A DNA stretch of 64,000 nucleotides from Cololabis saira (GCF_033807715.1 NC_084587.1:18885017-18949016), one strand, 5' to 3'; counted from the first letter of the stretch, positions 21,226-33,225 are shown. The notes: a model not told the origin generated them from the letters alone. Program-made: numbers and translations.

Positions 21226-21412
21226 TGGGCCCCTGGTAGCTCAGCTGGTTCAGCATACGCACCATATCTAGAGGTTATGGCCCTCTTGCAGCAAGTGATG
21301 TTTCAAATCTGGCCTGTCGCTCTTTACTGGGGATTTTCCCCTCTCTCTATACCCACGTTTCCTGTCTAGCAACTTTCAAAATAAGGGCCACAAAAATATT
21401 TTAAGAAAATAA
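21226..21412 (+). repeat. tRNA-headed SINE, copy 3
   Basis: Same family as the copies at 14.1 and 18.7 kb; the B box is altered (ATGTTTCAAATCTGG). It is the palindrome partner of the 14015-14194 copy. Confidence 0.7.
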
Positions 21413-21503
21413 AGACATTGACAAGAAAGAAAGATCAGAGAACATAACAATGCAAATAAAATTCGTTGTAAAAATCGGAAAAAAAATCCTTTAGCAAATT
21501 TCA

Positions 21504-21776
21504 TTATTTCTTTTCTTTTCTTTTCTCACTAAATATAATCATTTCTGTCTTGTCTTGATTTAACTGGAGGGAGCTTGATTGGATCCAGATATCCACCAGC
21601 TTTGACAAAGCGAGTATGATGGCAGAGAGACATTTGGTGAAAGTAAATCTGGGCGTCGTCTGCATAGCTGTGGTGAGAAACATTGTTGTCATGTATGACC
21701 CGAGGTCAAGAGGAACCATGTAGAGGTTGAACAGCAGCAACCGCAGTATGTTTAAAAAAAAAAATGCTAGTAGCAT
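21504..21776 (-). pseudogene. L2-like RT fragment, inverted partner
   Basis: Encodes LLFNLYMVPLDLGS and LQLNQDKTEMIIFSEK and is the inverted copy of 13688-13936, with the same frameshift around the YADD block. Confidence 0.65.
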
Positions 21777-21936
21777 CTGTTGTTTACCTGTTTCCTTTTC
21801 CCTTTATTCTTCTTTTTTGTCTCGTTTTATGCTGCCGGCCGTTTGCCAACAGTAAAAAATGCTCATTACCGCCTCCTGGTAGCCGGTGTTATTGTATTAT
21901 TTTTTCAGTCAAAGGTTCTTGTGTGGTGCTAGAGTT

Positions 21937-22111
21937 ACCCCTCTTCCACCAAACCGGTTCCAGGGCTGGTTCTGGGCCAGTACTGGTGCTGGTTCACAAC
22001 TTGTTCAACTTGAAAATCAGCTGACAACCGGTTTGTTTTTCCGGGGTGCTAATGGGAGTCACGTCATTACGTCACGAACCAGCGCTGGAACCGGTTTGGT
22101 GGAAAAGGGGT
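21937..22111. mobile_element. 175-bp AACCGG foldback MITE
   Basis: Left end ACCCCTCTTCCACCAAACCG and, complemented, right end ACCCCTTTTCCACCAAACCG continue as inverted repeats through GGTTCCAG.GCTGGTTC. Related single-ended modules with CTGGAACCGGTTTGGTGG occur at 13.5, 22.4, 36.9, 37.1, 37.4, 43.2 kb and in later units. No coding capacity. Confidence 0.65.
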
Positions 22112-22659
22112 GTGGAACATATCACTAAAGAGAGGTGGTCTCCTCCTCAGACCACTGCTGCTTTGATGTATCCATATTAATTTATCGCTTATTTGAAAAT
22201 GTTGCCGTCCTGCAGTCTTGCTATTGCCGTTGGTCTTAACAACTCCACCACCTCTGTTGACGTAAGCGGTTATTTCCTCTAGACCAGCAAAGAGTTGGTG
22301 TTACCTTGGAACCGGTTTTTATGGCCCAGAGCCAGTTCTTTGTCAGTGGAAACAGAAAGCCCGGTTCCAAACTCAGCACTGGCCCAGAACCAGCCCTGGA
22401 ACCGGTTTGATGGAAAAGGGGTAAGTGTGATGGAGACATGCCGAATGAGGGGGCTGAGGAGACTCTCTTTCCTGTTAGAGGTTCCTGTCTCGCAGATTTA
22501 CCCTGAACTCCTGCTACTGCAAACACAGAGGACTGTATTCTCTCCTTTTCCTTTCACCCTGCACACCTCAGACATCCAGTACAACTCAGATTTCTGTCAT
22601 TTATTACATCATATCAAATAAATACACATTTGCTTCAGCAGTTGTGGTGACTTAAAAGA
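22112..22659 (+). repeat. array lead-in (E/F blocks)
   Basis: Matches 37145-37680, 43445-43965 and 49745-50265, the part of the unit just before the LINE C-terminal block. It contains an AACCGG module (22309-22423) and ACACCTCAGACATCCAGTAC. An open frame of about 100 codons across it has no family resemblance. Confidence 0.7.
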
Positions 22660-22689
22660 TTACTGGAGGATCGCTTTGTAACATAGCGA

Positions 22690-23050
22690 GTGAACAAAAC
22701 AAAGGTGATGATTGTGGATTGTTAGAGGACCACGGATACGATAAACACCACTTCCATGCTGGAGGAAGAAGTAGATGTGTTGGAGGACTTCAGATACCTG
22801 GGTGTCCACCTGGATATCTGACAGGAATGGAGGTGCGAAACTCTTGCTATTTTCTAGAAGAGACACAGGAGACCACAAATCTGGACGAGGTTCCTTCAGG
22901 TATTGCAGCAAAACAAGTCTGTGGCGGAGAATGCAGTCTTAGAGGACTGCAGGCAATTTTATTAACTGATAAAGGAGGCTGGGTACTGTGCACATCCTCT
23001 TTACAAGGCAGTGGTTAGACATCAGGGTCTTCAAATAAAAAGATCTGTGC
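22690..23050 (+). pseudogene. LINE C-terminal fragment in unit 1
   Basis: One frame reads NKTKVMIVDC, stop, then EEEVDVLEDFRYLGVHLDI, stop. This fits the fish LINE region K.K.M.VDFRR...V..V..YKYLGVHLD..L.W. A second frame later gives LEPVEM-type residues, the following LDPVE-V block. Stops and frameshifts are shared between units, so it was dead before amplification. Copies: 30172-30650, 37700-38220, 44000-44525, 50300-50800. Confidence 0.6.
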
Positions 23051-24088
23051 TGCTCACTGCAACTACGGAGACTGACTAACTGATTTATTTACAATTACAA
23101 AATGTAATTTACCCTTTAGGAATTACCGAATTGGGGTTAATGAATTGACGTGTGCGATGCTACGGCTGAAAATCCAGCTGCCAATCTCTGCAGATAGCTA
23201 TTCAAATGAATGGAAATACTTACCTGTTAGATACCGGATATAATGAATATTTGCATAAAGGATATTTTTGTCCCTCGTGGGTTAGAGTCTGACTAGTATA
23301 ACGAGTATGTTGTGCTGGTGCTAAAAGAAGCAGTAGCTCAAGCAGCACACTGCAGAAGAGAGGGTTTGGGGGAGGGGCACACAGGAGGAAGACAGCCCAT
23401 CTTGAGCTAATAAAAATCAGTGGAAAAAAAAGAAAATATATTCTCTGTAATTATTTTTTTCATTGTTAAAGTTTTATGAGGAACTTTACATTTATATGAC
23501 TAAACAGCGCTTTTCATTTTTTTATATGCTGCTCATAATATGTCTCTTAAATGAAAAAGAAGACTATGCGGAGGCTTATATGTTGCATAAAACAAACAAA
23601 TCGGTTAAAGTGAAGGAGCTGCATTTCTCCCACTGTGTTGCTAACACCCCCCTGTTGGGTCAAAGTGGTACAGCTGGTAATTTTCCATCCACTCTGACCT
23701 ACAATGTGGGTGTGGCTTAATGTGAAGCATTAGAGAAGTGTTGTGCAGTTTTTCCCCATGTTGTTGTGCTATGAATCAAAAAAGGTAAACCTTTCTTGAT
23801 TTATAGATAAGTGACAAACCGAGGATCCAGTGAGAAGCAGAAGATTTCTGGGGACTTGAACTTGGTGTTGATCTGATGTTTCGCTTCTTTTTGCTCACAT
23901 AAGAGGTGAAAGCGAGGAAATTAAAAAGATACTGATTTCCATAAACTTTAATTAGATTTTAGACCAAACAAAAAAAAACCACAATAACTATTGTTAGAGC
24001 AGCCCTGCGCTGGCCTGGTGACCTGTCCAGGGTGTCTCCCTGCCTTTTGCTCAAGAGGTCCTGCTTTGGAACGAGTAGCTATGGATGA

Positions 24089-24163
24089 ATGGATGGATGG
24101 ATGGATGGATGGATGGATGGATGGATGGATGGATGGATGGATGGATGGATGGATGGATGGATG
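24089..24163 (+). repeat. (ATGG)n microsatellite, unit 1
   Basis: About 18 repeats following a retroposon tail (GTGACCTGTCCAGGGTGTCT...). The homologous site has about 15 repeats in unit 2 (31696-31758), about 5 in unit 3 (39247-39266), about 6 in unit 4 (45546-45572) and a degenerate short run in unit 5 (51832-51870). Confidence 0.9.
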
Positions 24164-24933
24164 ATTTCTCTGCACATAAGACAAGAAGAGCAAAAATGTG
24201 AATACCAACAAAGGACCATGAAGTTCTCTCCTGTTACAGCAGGTGTAGTGCATGATCAGACTTGCATTAGGAAAAAAAAAAAACTGTTGCAAGGAAATCC
24301 TTAAATGTGAGCCTCGAAAAATGGCGCAGCATTTCATGAGGCCGTTAACAAACAGCAGGAAAAAGCTCTGAAGACCTGTATGAAGAAATCTGGAAAACCG
24401 TATCACGTCAGCTCTACGTTGCTGCAGAGGGGTTTGAAGCCGCTCTGTGAGCTCCGGTCTTCACCATTTTGGCAGGAGAGCTAAAATCAGGACTGCCAGC
24501 TCCCACTGGAGCTCCAGCTGTGGCAGCCGCCTCCAAGCAAGACCACTCCTAGTCCCACTCCCACTTCCTGCTTGCACAGGGTTTCTCCGGATACTTCCAA
24601 CAGCATCTTAGGTTAATTGTTGTTTCTAAATTGTCCATAGGAGGTTCAAACACACCTGGTTGGATCACTGTCAGATCAACATCAAGGTCAAGGGCAACAT
24701 TTAAAACTTGCAGGGTCGTACTAACTTAGGAACGGGGTCGGGAAACGCTGCTAGGAAACGCTGCTAGGCAATGCAAAGAGTCAGGAAGTTGAGGTCTTGC
24801 ATACACATGCAAGTTGGAGTCATGAAAAGACAAAGAGCCCTTGAAATGCACTGAAGTTTGAGATTTATATATTTAATGTTTGTGTTTTATGTGATAAATT
24901 TGAGCTCTACAATTTCCCTTGGGATTAATAAAG

Positions 24934-25116
<183 letters not shown>

Positions 25117-25118
25117 TG

Positions 25119-25789
25119 CAGTGTTGTGCAAGTTCATACTTCTCTTGCTCTTTCCTGATGACTTTTTTTGAATGTCAAGGATCTACAGATATTTTCTCAC
25201 ACTGGACGGATGCTTTAATTCCACATGACGTTTCAAATATGAAGTTGACGATGCAGACGCTCAGACTTGTTTTCTCAGCGCAGGTGGACATAATTTGCAC
25301 AGAAAGGTTAGATTTTTACCGTCGGACTCTTTGGGAGACGATGTGTAAAATTCCCGCAGATAATGATAAGCGGATCATCATCTGACGGCTCGCTGACGCT
25401 GCATCCGCAACGTCTCTCTCTACACTGGTCATGTGAACACTGCACCAGGTTCGGGCCACCGTTGCCATGGAGCTGGTGCCCGTTGCTATGCTAGTGTGTG
25501 CACTGCATTGTGGGTAATGTAGTGTGAAGTCGTCGTCTCGTTGAGTATTTTAAATGTGCAGGGGCCACCCGCTGGTGAAATGAGAAGGAGGATTATTCCA
25601 TAATAATTGGACCTAAACAGTGAAGCTGAAACTCACATAATCTGAACAGTTCAAATTCCAGTTCTTGATCTGCAGAATGAACGAGTTCACGTTCAAGTTC
25701 TTTATTTGCAAATATGTTGCGTTCAGTTCAACGTTCTCACAGAAATGAACGTGTTTGCGTTCATTTGAACTCGTTCATGCACAACACTG
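25119..25789 (-). mobile_element. hAT copy 2, internally deleted, 671 bp
   Basis: Both ends are present (CAGTGTTGTGCAAGTT and, complemented, CAGTGTTGTGCATGAA). The minus strand carries the BED-finger region with an intact C-x2-C codon pair near 25285, but the frame is broken. The 8-bp flanks do not match (GTCTATTG against GGGGATGA), which suggests that rearrangement at the adjacent microsatellite removed one duplicate. Confidence 0.7.
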
Positions 25790-26057
25790 GGGGATGAGGG
25801 TGGGGCCTCTGGGATGTGGAGTTGTAGAGAAGCCCCGGCCCCTGCTGAGGAGTGGGGGTGCAGTTGGAGGGATGGAACTGGTAAATGTGAATGCAGTCCC
25901 GGGGGATGGTATCAGGACTGTCCCTTTGTCTTTCGAAGTGGCAGAACAACTCGATCAGGTCGTTGGCTTGGCGTCAGTCGTTGATGGAGGGGGGGGGGGG
26001 GGCTCTGGGTTTGTAGTTTGTTATCTGTCTCAGTCCCTTCCAAACTGAGCCGGCATT
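25790..26057. repeat. GC-rich repeat with poly-G run
   Basis: Contains 14 consecutive G at 25989-26002. Repeated at 33226-33494. It continues on the other side of the TIR element at 26805-26918, so the latter was inserted into it. It resembles part of a fish retroposon, but the family is not certain. Open frames on both strands lack recognised domains. Confidence 0.45.
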
Positions 26058-26801
26058 TGGTGCTTTTATACTAGCACCTACTCAGCGCGACTCGACTCGT
26101 CACGCCTCGTCTCACCTCCACTCGCCTTGTCCTCGTTTGTTTTTAGACATCCAGATGAGAAGTGGGCGGGTTGGAGCGAAGCTGTTGTGATGTATTTGAT
26201 TGTGTGATCTAAACGAAGAAGACAACAACACTAAAGATGTAGAACCTGGAGGAGATGATATATGTGCTGCTGGGTCTATGACTTGTGTTCGATATCAAGT
26301 TAAAAAATGAGAGTGAAAGAAGCTTCAAGCGGCAACGCTTTTTTTGTTTGTTGTCTCGGCACTGATGAAAAGTCAGCTGGGAGCTGCGAGCGGCTGAGAA
26401 GTGACCAAGCACCTGATAGATCTGGTGGTTCCTTATCGCCCGTCTAGATCCCTTTTTAATTATCTCCTCAGCCACCAGGTTTATGAACATCTGCAGCTCA
26501 GAGTTGGATCACCAAACAGACTTTTGCGCTGCCATTGCCTGAAGCCGCGAGCCGCTCTTGCGCTGATTCCCGCTTCCTGACTCAAACGTCTGACGGCCCC
26601 GTCCCCCAACCAATCGGTGACGTGTAGTGTGATGACGTCAGATCCCGGGCCGACTCAGCACGCTTAGAACCTCGGCAGAATAGATACAGAAAAAGTATCT
26701 ACTCGGCACGTCTCCACCCACCTCCACCCCTAGTGGAGAAGCGCAAAACGGGGGCGTAGCGAGTCGAGTCGTGCTGAGTAGGTACTAGTGTAAAAGCGCC
26801 A
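26058..26801. mobile_element. 744-bp TIR element with 3-bp duplication
   Basis: Ends TGGTGCTTTTATACTAGCAC and, complemented, TGGCGCTTTTACACTAGTAC, continuing as inverted repeat through CTACTCAGC.CGACTCGACTCG (about 42 bp). ATT flanks both sides (26055-26057 and 26802-26804). The interior has no transposase; a conserved AAAAAGTATCTACTCGGCACG stretch forms part of subterminal repeats. A 3-bp duplication is compatible with PIF/Harbinger. Confidence 0.75.
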
Positions 26802-26918
26802 ATTGTTTCCTGAGAACTGTTGTTTATTTTCTCAGAGTACTGTCGTTTAGCTACTCTCACCTCCTTGCTAAACGTGTACTTTGCCTTTTTGAGCCTGTCC
26901 TTGTCACCACTCCACTGA

Positions 26919-28101
26919 AAATGGTAAAAAATACTTATATAGTAGTTATTATTTTTGACTGCTTAAAGCACTTTAAACTACACACTCGCTCTCCAACGAA
27001 ACAGTTCAGGGCAGTGCAGAGTTCAGTTCTTGGCCTAAGGACACGTGGACATGTGGACTGGTGGAGACAATGGAGGCAACTGCCAACCGTGTCTGTGTGC
27101 TGAGCTACACGCTGCTGCAAGTAATCCACCTAATTACTTACCGATTTAGTTACTGGTGATATATAAGGTTATCTTATATGTATGTGCCTGACATAAGTGG
27201 TTCAAGGTCCGAGCTTGGCAGGTAAGTTTAGCGAGTGCTGCGTTGGTGCTAAAACCAGCAGCTCCAACAGCAAACTGCAGAGGAGACGCTTTGGGGGAGG
27301 AACACATGGAGGACAGGCTTTGTTGGTGGTTTTTCTGTATATAGTCTATAACCAAAACAGAGAGGGTAAAAAATTAATATGCTGTCTTTGTCCTTTTATA
27401 TATCTCCTTTTTTAAAAAAAAAAAAAAAAAGGCTATATAAAAACTTTATAACTGGGTATGCTTATGTTATTAAACAACAGATTGCCCTTTTGAAGTCAGT
27501 GGTTGTTATGGGACAATCTTCCTCAAATGAAAAAGAACATTAAATGGAGATTTTAATGTTATCGGCAACAAACACGGGCTAAAGTGAAGATGAAAAGGCT
27601 TTGTTCCTCACACTGCAGCTAGCTCTCCCCCCTCTCGCTCTGAAGTGGTACGGTCCGGTAATTTTCCATTCACTGTAGAAAGTGGGCGTGGCCTAACGTC
27701 TACTGCAAAACAAGGGTTGAGCAATTTTCGGTATAATTTTGTTGTTGATTAGAGACCAGCTGAGTGTTTATTTATCACCAGATCCAGGTGAAAAACTGAG
27801 CCAGATGTCACCGTTGGTGGAGCACGTCAGTGAGAGCGAAGCACGATGCTTCAAAAACAAGCAGTGCCAATTTAGTCCACTCCTACTGAACTGTGTCAAA
27901 TTCGCCTTTATCTCCTTGGAAGATAAATAATAAACAAAAAGGAAATTGTGTTCATGTGTTTTAGGAGTAAAATAATAGATATTCTGGGCATTTAAACCTT
28001 TGAAATAAACTGTCAAATTAAGCTTGATGTAAATAAAATAAATGAACACAAGGTGCTTGAAACCATGTTTTTGAGTGTCCGAGGCGACCACTTAATAAAA
28101 C
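26919..28101 (+). repeat. second half-unit of unit 1
   Basis: Includes GTCCGAGCTTGGCAGGTAAG, GGTGCTAAAACCAGCAGCTC, a conserved GGTAATTTTCCATTCACTG and AAGTGGGCGTGGCCTAA. It is a diverged homologue of the first half-unit (23160-23900), where GGTGCTAAAAGAAGCAGTAG, GGTAATTTTCCATCCACTC and ATGTGGGTGTGGCTTAA occur in the same order. Confidence 0.6.
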
Positions 28102-28649
28102 CAAAGATCCTCTATACAGAAGATAGCGCATTACCGTTTCTGCCAATGGTATGAAATGGTATACACTTCCTGTCTCCTAAATGGGCGTGGCCGCCCCTCT
28201 CCCCACATCGTTTTGGAACATACAACACTAGATACAGTACAACTTTCTTCCAAAAAGACTTAAATAATAAAAATAACAGTATTATTAAGCAAAGAAACAA
28301 GTTTTATTTTAGTTTTAAACTTTAGTTTTAAACTCTCTGTCTGAGCGTTGCTCAGACAGAGACAGGTCTCAAACAAAGTTCATTTTCTCCTAATCTGTCG
28401 GTCTGAAAATTGCCATTTTGGTGTCAGAATGTTCAGAAGGTTTGTGGCTTTTGAAAAATGGGTCCCATATTTACTTAGGTTACTATGGGGCGAAGGAATT
28501 GGTAATAATCTGTGCTCACGTTCACTTTTCCCATAGGACTCAATAGACTCAGGACCTACTTCCGGTCTTCTAAAGGGGCGTGGCAGTCACGTGACACAGA
28601 TACAGGAAACCGAACCGTAGTGGGCTGTCTCGTTTATTGAACGTCTCTG
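28102..28649. mobile_element. TIR DNA transposon (copy 2), 548 bp, unit 1 only
   Basis: Flanked by a perfect 7-bp duplication ATAAAAC (28095-28101, 28650-28656). Ends CAAAGATCCTCTATACAGA and, complemented, CAGAGACGTTCAATAAACG. Units 2 to 5 have the empty site CTTAATGAAAACATCTGG at this place (for example 35521). Compared with copy 1 it lacks the nested hAT, so it shows the uninterrupted element. Non-coding. Confidence 0.85.
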
Positions 28650-29278
28650 ATAAAACATCTGGGAATACAAAACCCTTTAATTTAGTTTGGAGGCTTTGGA
28701 TTTGCAGGGTTCTGTGACATCACAGAGCCAGATCAGATCTGAATGATCCCGGCTCCCCATCTTTTCCTGCAGCAAACATCTGAGCATATCTTATTTGCCG
28801 TTTCTTGAAGGTGGGCAGTGCAGAACCGTCAAGCCTGGCTACGTTGAATCGGTGAAATGATGCAGTAGTGGAAAACCCTACGTCATAATGTAAGACATGT
28901 AATTGCATATTGGGTTGATGTAGTTCCGAGGTTTCTCCACATGGGAGCGTTGGATTTCCTTCCACATATTTCCTGTTGCAACAATTTCTTTATCATTTAC
29001 ACACCAGGAAGGAGGGTAAATTCCTGTTATGTCAGTAAAAATGACTGTTGCTCAACATTTATCAGCTCCAACTCACATACGTCCCTGTTTGCTCTGCTGC
29101 ATTACTGAGCTGCATCAAGGAAGTAAAAAAAAAAGGAAACTCAGCCGTGCACGTTACGGCACTGCAGTAAAGATCCTGCTCTATCATGTAGCACGATATT
29201 CACAGCACAACTCGATTAGCAACAAGTAAAAAGATCAACTGTGACAAAGGTCACGCATGTGCACTATGTGCAAAGTTG

Positions 29279-29650
29279 CTATCTCCATAAATAAGGCTTT
29301 ACTTTTAAGTAAGAACGATGCACAGCCCTCTGACTTTCCTTCAAGTCACATATATAATTAATGTATAAATTAAAAAGTTTAGGTCCCAAAACAGAGCCCT
29401 GTGGGACTCCACAAGCAATGTTCATATAATTAGATGTTTTACCCAAAAAATGCACATACTGTTTCCTATTGTCCAAATAACTTTGTACCCAATTTAAAAC
29501 CATGCCCCTCACACCATATGCATATAATTTTGAAATAAGAATTTTATGATCAATGGTGTCAAACGCTTTTTTTAAATCAATAAAAACCCCAATTGTGTGT
29601 TTCTTGCTATCTATTGCTGTAGTAATTTCTTCAGTTAAATTCATTAATAT
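29279..29650 (-). pseudogene. LINE reverse transcriptase core fragment
   Basis: The minus-strand frame reads NLTEEITTAIDSKKHTIGVF, then DLKKAFDTIDHKIL (RT motif A region with its catalytic aspartate), then GVPQGSVLGPKLFNLYIN (next RT motif). It ends before the FADD/YADD motif where array sequence resumes. It resembles the CR1/L2/Jockey group rather than L1. No start codon is expected, because the fragment is internal. Confidence 0.8.
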
Positions 29651-29695
29651 ACCATTTTATATACATACATTGTGCTGAATCCCCACACAATCACT

Positions 29696-30171
29696 ACTTC
29701 ATGTCTCCTCTTCCCTGTATTTGGCAAAAATCATTTCTTTGTATTTGCTTTTAAACCTGTAGATGGTTGGACATTGTTTCAGCTCCTCACTCAGACTGTT
29801 CCATGGCCGCACTCCACTGTTTGAAATGCAAAATGTTTTGCTTGTAGTTCTACATGTCTTTAATTTAAAATTAATTGGTTCCCTTATATCTTTTTTATAT
29901 CTCCCCTGTATTTCCTGAAACATTTGATGTATTTGTCCGAGTTATTTCTGGCTTTGTATATTATTTGTGCAGTCCTTAACTCTGCAATATCGAACAATTT
30001 TATTATTTTGGATTTAATGAATAATGGATTGGTGTGTTCTAGATAACCGGCATTGTGCATAATTCTGATAGCTCTTTTTTGGAGAATGAATACTGGTTCC
30101 AAAGTACTTTTATATGTATTGCCCCAGACCTCTATGCAGTTATTTAAATACCGGTAAGGTAAAACCATTGA
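29696..30171 (-). pseudogene. LINE C-terminal fragment, wrongly placed upstream of RT
   Basis: On the minus strand the stretch 30168-29884 encodes IEVWGNTYKSTLEPVFILQK and RAIRIMHNAGYLEHTNPLF; after a frameshift 29923-29699 encodes SGVRPWNSLSEELKQCPTIY and a final REEET stop. These are the thumb and C-terminal parts that should follow the RT core. Here they precede the core at 29279-29650 on the same strand, so the LINE pieces are out of order. Confidence 0.8.
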
Positions 30172-30470
30172 ACAGTAGGATTATCAAAGGACCACGAATG
30201 CGATAAATACCACTTGCATGCTGGAGTAAGAAGTAGTTGTATTGGAGGACTTCAGATACCTGGGTGTCCACCTGGATATCTGACAGGAATGGAAGTGCAA
30301 GACTCTTGCTATCTTCCAGAAGAGACACAGGAGACCACAAATCTAGACGAGGTTCCTTCAGGTATTGCAGCAAAACAAGTCTGTGGCGGTGAATGCAGTC
30401 TTACCTGCAGTCATCTGTTGGGACTGCAGGCAATTTTATTAACTGAAGGAGGCTGGTACCAGTCGGAGGT

Positions 30471-30498
30471 GGGGGGGGGGGGGGGGGGGGGGGGGGGG
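30471..30498 (+). repeat. 28-base poly-G run
   Basis: Uninterrupted G tract preceded by CAGTCGGAGGT. At the same place units 3 and 4 read GGAGGGGGGTGAGTC and GGGAGGGGGGTGGGC. Potential G-quadruplex and assembly or sequencing hazard. Confidence 0.9.
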
Positions 30499-32372
30499 CT
30501 CTGGAGCCTGTGGAGATGATTGTGAAACAAAGACTGGCGCATAAACCAGAATAAGCAACACTGCACATCTTCTTTACAAGGCAGTGTTTAGACAACAGGG
30601 TCTTGAAATGAAAGGATCTGTGCTGCTCACTGCAACAACTACAGACACTGAATAACTGATTTATTTACAATTACAAAATGTAATTACCCTTTAGGAATTA
30701 TCGAATTGGTGTTAATGAATTGACGTGTGCGATAGTACGGCTGAAAATCGAGCTGCCAATCTCTGAGGATGGCAGTTTGATACAGAGCCTTAGCTATTCA
30801 AATGAATGGAAATACTTACCTGTTAGATACCGGATATAATGAATATTTGCATAAAGGATATTTTTGTCCCTCGTGGGTTAGAGTCTGACGAGTATAACGA
30901 GTATGTTGTGCTGGTGCTAAAAGAAGCAGTAGCTCAAGCAGCACACTGCAGAAGAGAGGGTTTGGGGGAGGGGCACACAGGAGGAAGACAGCCCATCTTG
31001 AGCTAATAAAAATCAGTGGAAAAATAAGAAAATAATATATTATCTGTAATTATTTTTTTCATTGTTAAAGTTTTATGAGGAACTTTATATTTATATGACT
31101 AAACAGCACTTTTCATTTTTTTATATGCTGCTCATAATATGTCTCTTAAATGAAAAAGAAGACTATGCAGAGGCTTATATGTTGCGTAAAACAAACAAAT
31201 CGGTTAAAGTGAAGAGGAGACAGTTACATTTCTCCCACTGTGTTGCTAACACCCCCCTGTTGGGTCAAAGTGGTACAGCCGGGTAATTTTCCATCCACTC
31301 TGACCTACAATGTGGGTGTGGCTTAATGTGAAGCATTAGAGAAGTGTTGTGCAGTTTTTCCCCATGTTGTTGTGCTATGAATCAAAAAAGGTAACCCTTT
31401 CTTGATTTATAGATAAGTGACAAACTGTGGATCCATTGAGAAGCAGGAGATTTCTGGGGACTTGAACTTGGTGTTGATCTGATGTTTTGCTTTTTTTTTG
31501 CGCACATAGGAGGTGAAGGCGAGGAAATTAAAAAGATACTGATTTCCATAAACTTTAATTAGATTTTAAACCAAACCAAAAAAAAACCACAATAACTGTT
31601 TTTAGAGCAGCCCTGCGCTGACTTGGTGACCTGTCCTGGGTGTCTCCCTGCCTTTTGCTCAAGAGATTCTGCTTTGGAACGAGTAGCTATAGATAATGGA
31701 TGGATGGATGGATGGATGGATGGATGGATGGATGGATGGATGGATGGATGGATGGATGATTTCTGTGCACATAAGACAAGAAGAGCAAAAATGTGAATAT
31801 CAACAAGGACCAAGTTCTCTCCTGATACAGCAGGTATAGTGCATGATCAGACTTGCATTAGGAAAAAAAACTGTTGCAAGGAAGTCCTTAAATGTGAGCC
31901 ACGAAGCGACGTACGCATGAGCAAAAATATATTTTGAAAAAAAATTGGGCAGCATTTTAACAAACATTAGGGAAAACCTCTGTAGCCCTGTATGAAGAAA
32001 TCTGGACAATCGTTGTATCACGTCAGCTCTACGTTGCTGCAGAGGGGTTTGAAGCTGCTCTGTGAGCTCCGGTCGTCACCGTTTTGGCAGGAGAGCTAAA
32101 ATGAGGACTGCCAGCTCCCGCTGGACCTCCAGCTGTGGCAGCCGCCTCCAAGCAAAACCACTCCTTGTCCCACTCCCACTTCCTGCTTGCACAGGGTTTC
32201 TCCGAATACTTCCAACAGCATCTTAGGTTAATTGTTGTTTCTAAATTGTCCATAGGAGGTTCAAACACACCTGGCTGGATCAAGGGCAATATCTAAAATT
32301 TGCAGGGGCGTGCGACCCGAGGAACAGGGTCGGGAAACGCTGCTGGGAAACGCTGCTAGGCCATGCAAAGAG

Positions 32373-33225
32373 TATGCAAAGAGAAGCACGAATGAAACGC
32401 CACCCTATCCTAAAACTGTTCACTGTATACAATCATGTATTGTCCTAGTGGCTTTTCAACTTTACTCAGAGGCTGTAAATATCCAACAATGTAGTTCATT
32501 ATCAGTGTGTCTACCTGTTGCTGGAAAATCAAACCCCTGAAGGTGCAGCAGTGTGACTGGGGTCGTTTGGGGCTGTTGGGTCTTCTTGGTCTTTCCTGAT
32601 GACTTTTTTTGATTGTCAAGGACTTGCAGATATTTTCTCACACTGGACGGATGCTTTAATTCCACATGACGTTTCAAATATGAAGTTGACGATGCAGACG
32701 CTCTGACTTGTTTTCTCAGCGCAGGTGGACATAATTTGCACAGAAAGGTTAGATTTTTACCGTCGGACTTTTTGGGAGACGATGTGTAAAATTCCCGCAG
32801 ATAATGATAAGCTGATCATCATCTGACGGCTCGCTGACGCTGCGTCTGCAACGTCTCTCTGTTCACTGGTCATGTAAAGACTGCACCGGGTTCAGGCCAC
32901 CGTTGCCATGGAGCTGGTGCCCGTTGCTATGCTAGTGTGTGCACTGCATTGTGGGTAATGTAGTGTGAAGTCGTCGTCTCGTCGAGTATTTTAAATGTGC
33001 GTGCCGCCCGCTGGTGAAATGAGAAGGATTATTCCGTAATAATTGGACCTAAACAATGAAGCTGAAACTCACATAATCTGAACAGTTCAAATTCCAGTTC
33101 TTGATCTGCAGAATGAACAAGTTCACGTTCAAGTTCTTTATTTGTAAATATGTTGCATTCAGTTCAACGTTCTCACAGAAATGAACGTGTTTGCGTTCAT
33201 TTGAACTCATTCATGCACAACACTG
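32373..33225 (-). mobile_element. hAT copy 3, truncated at left
   Basis: Retains the interior missing from copy 2. The minus strand encodes KRHVELKHPSSVRKYLQVL, the histidine half of the BED finger, then TGRHTDNELHCWIF. One terminal repeat is present (TTCATGCACAACACTG to 33225); the other end is lost. It supplies the empty site for the MITE at 4540-4932. Confidence 0.7.

Noticed and set aside
25755..26048. 97-codon open frame with a Gly-rich end near the poly-G run
   Set aside because: Gly-rich part is the poly-G tract; the opposite strand is equally open; the block is repeated in unit 2 with substitutions and lies next to transposon ends.
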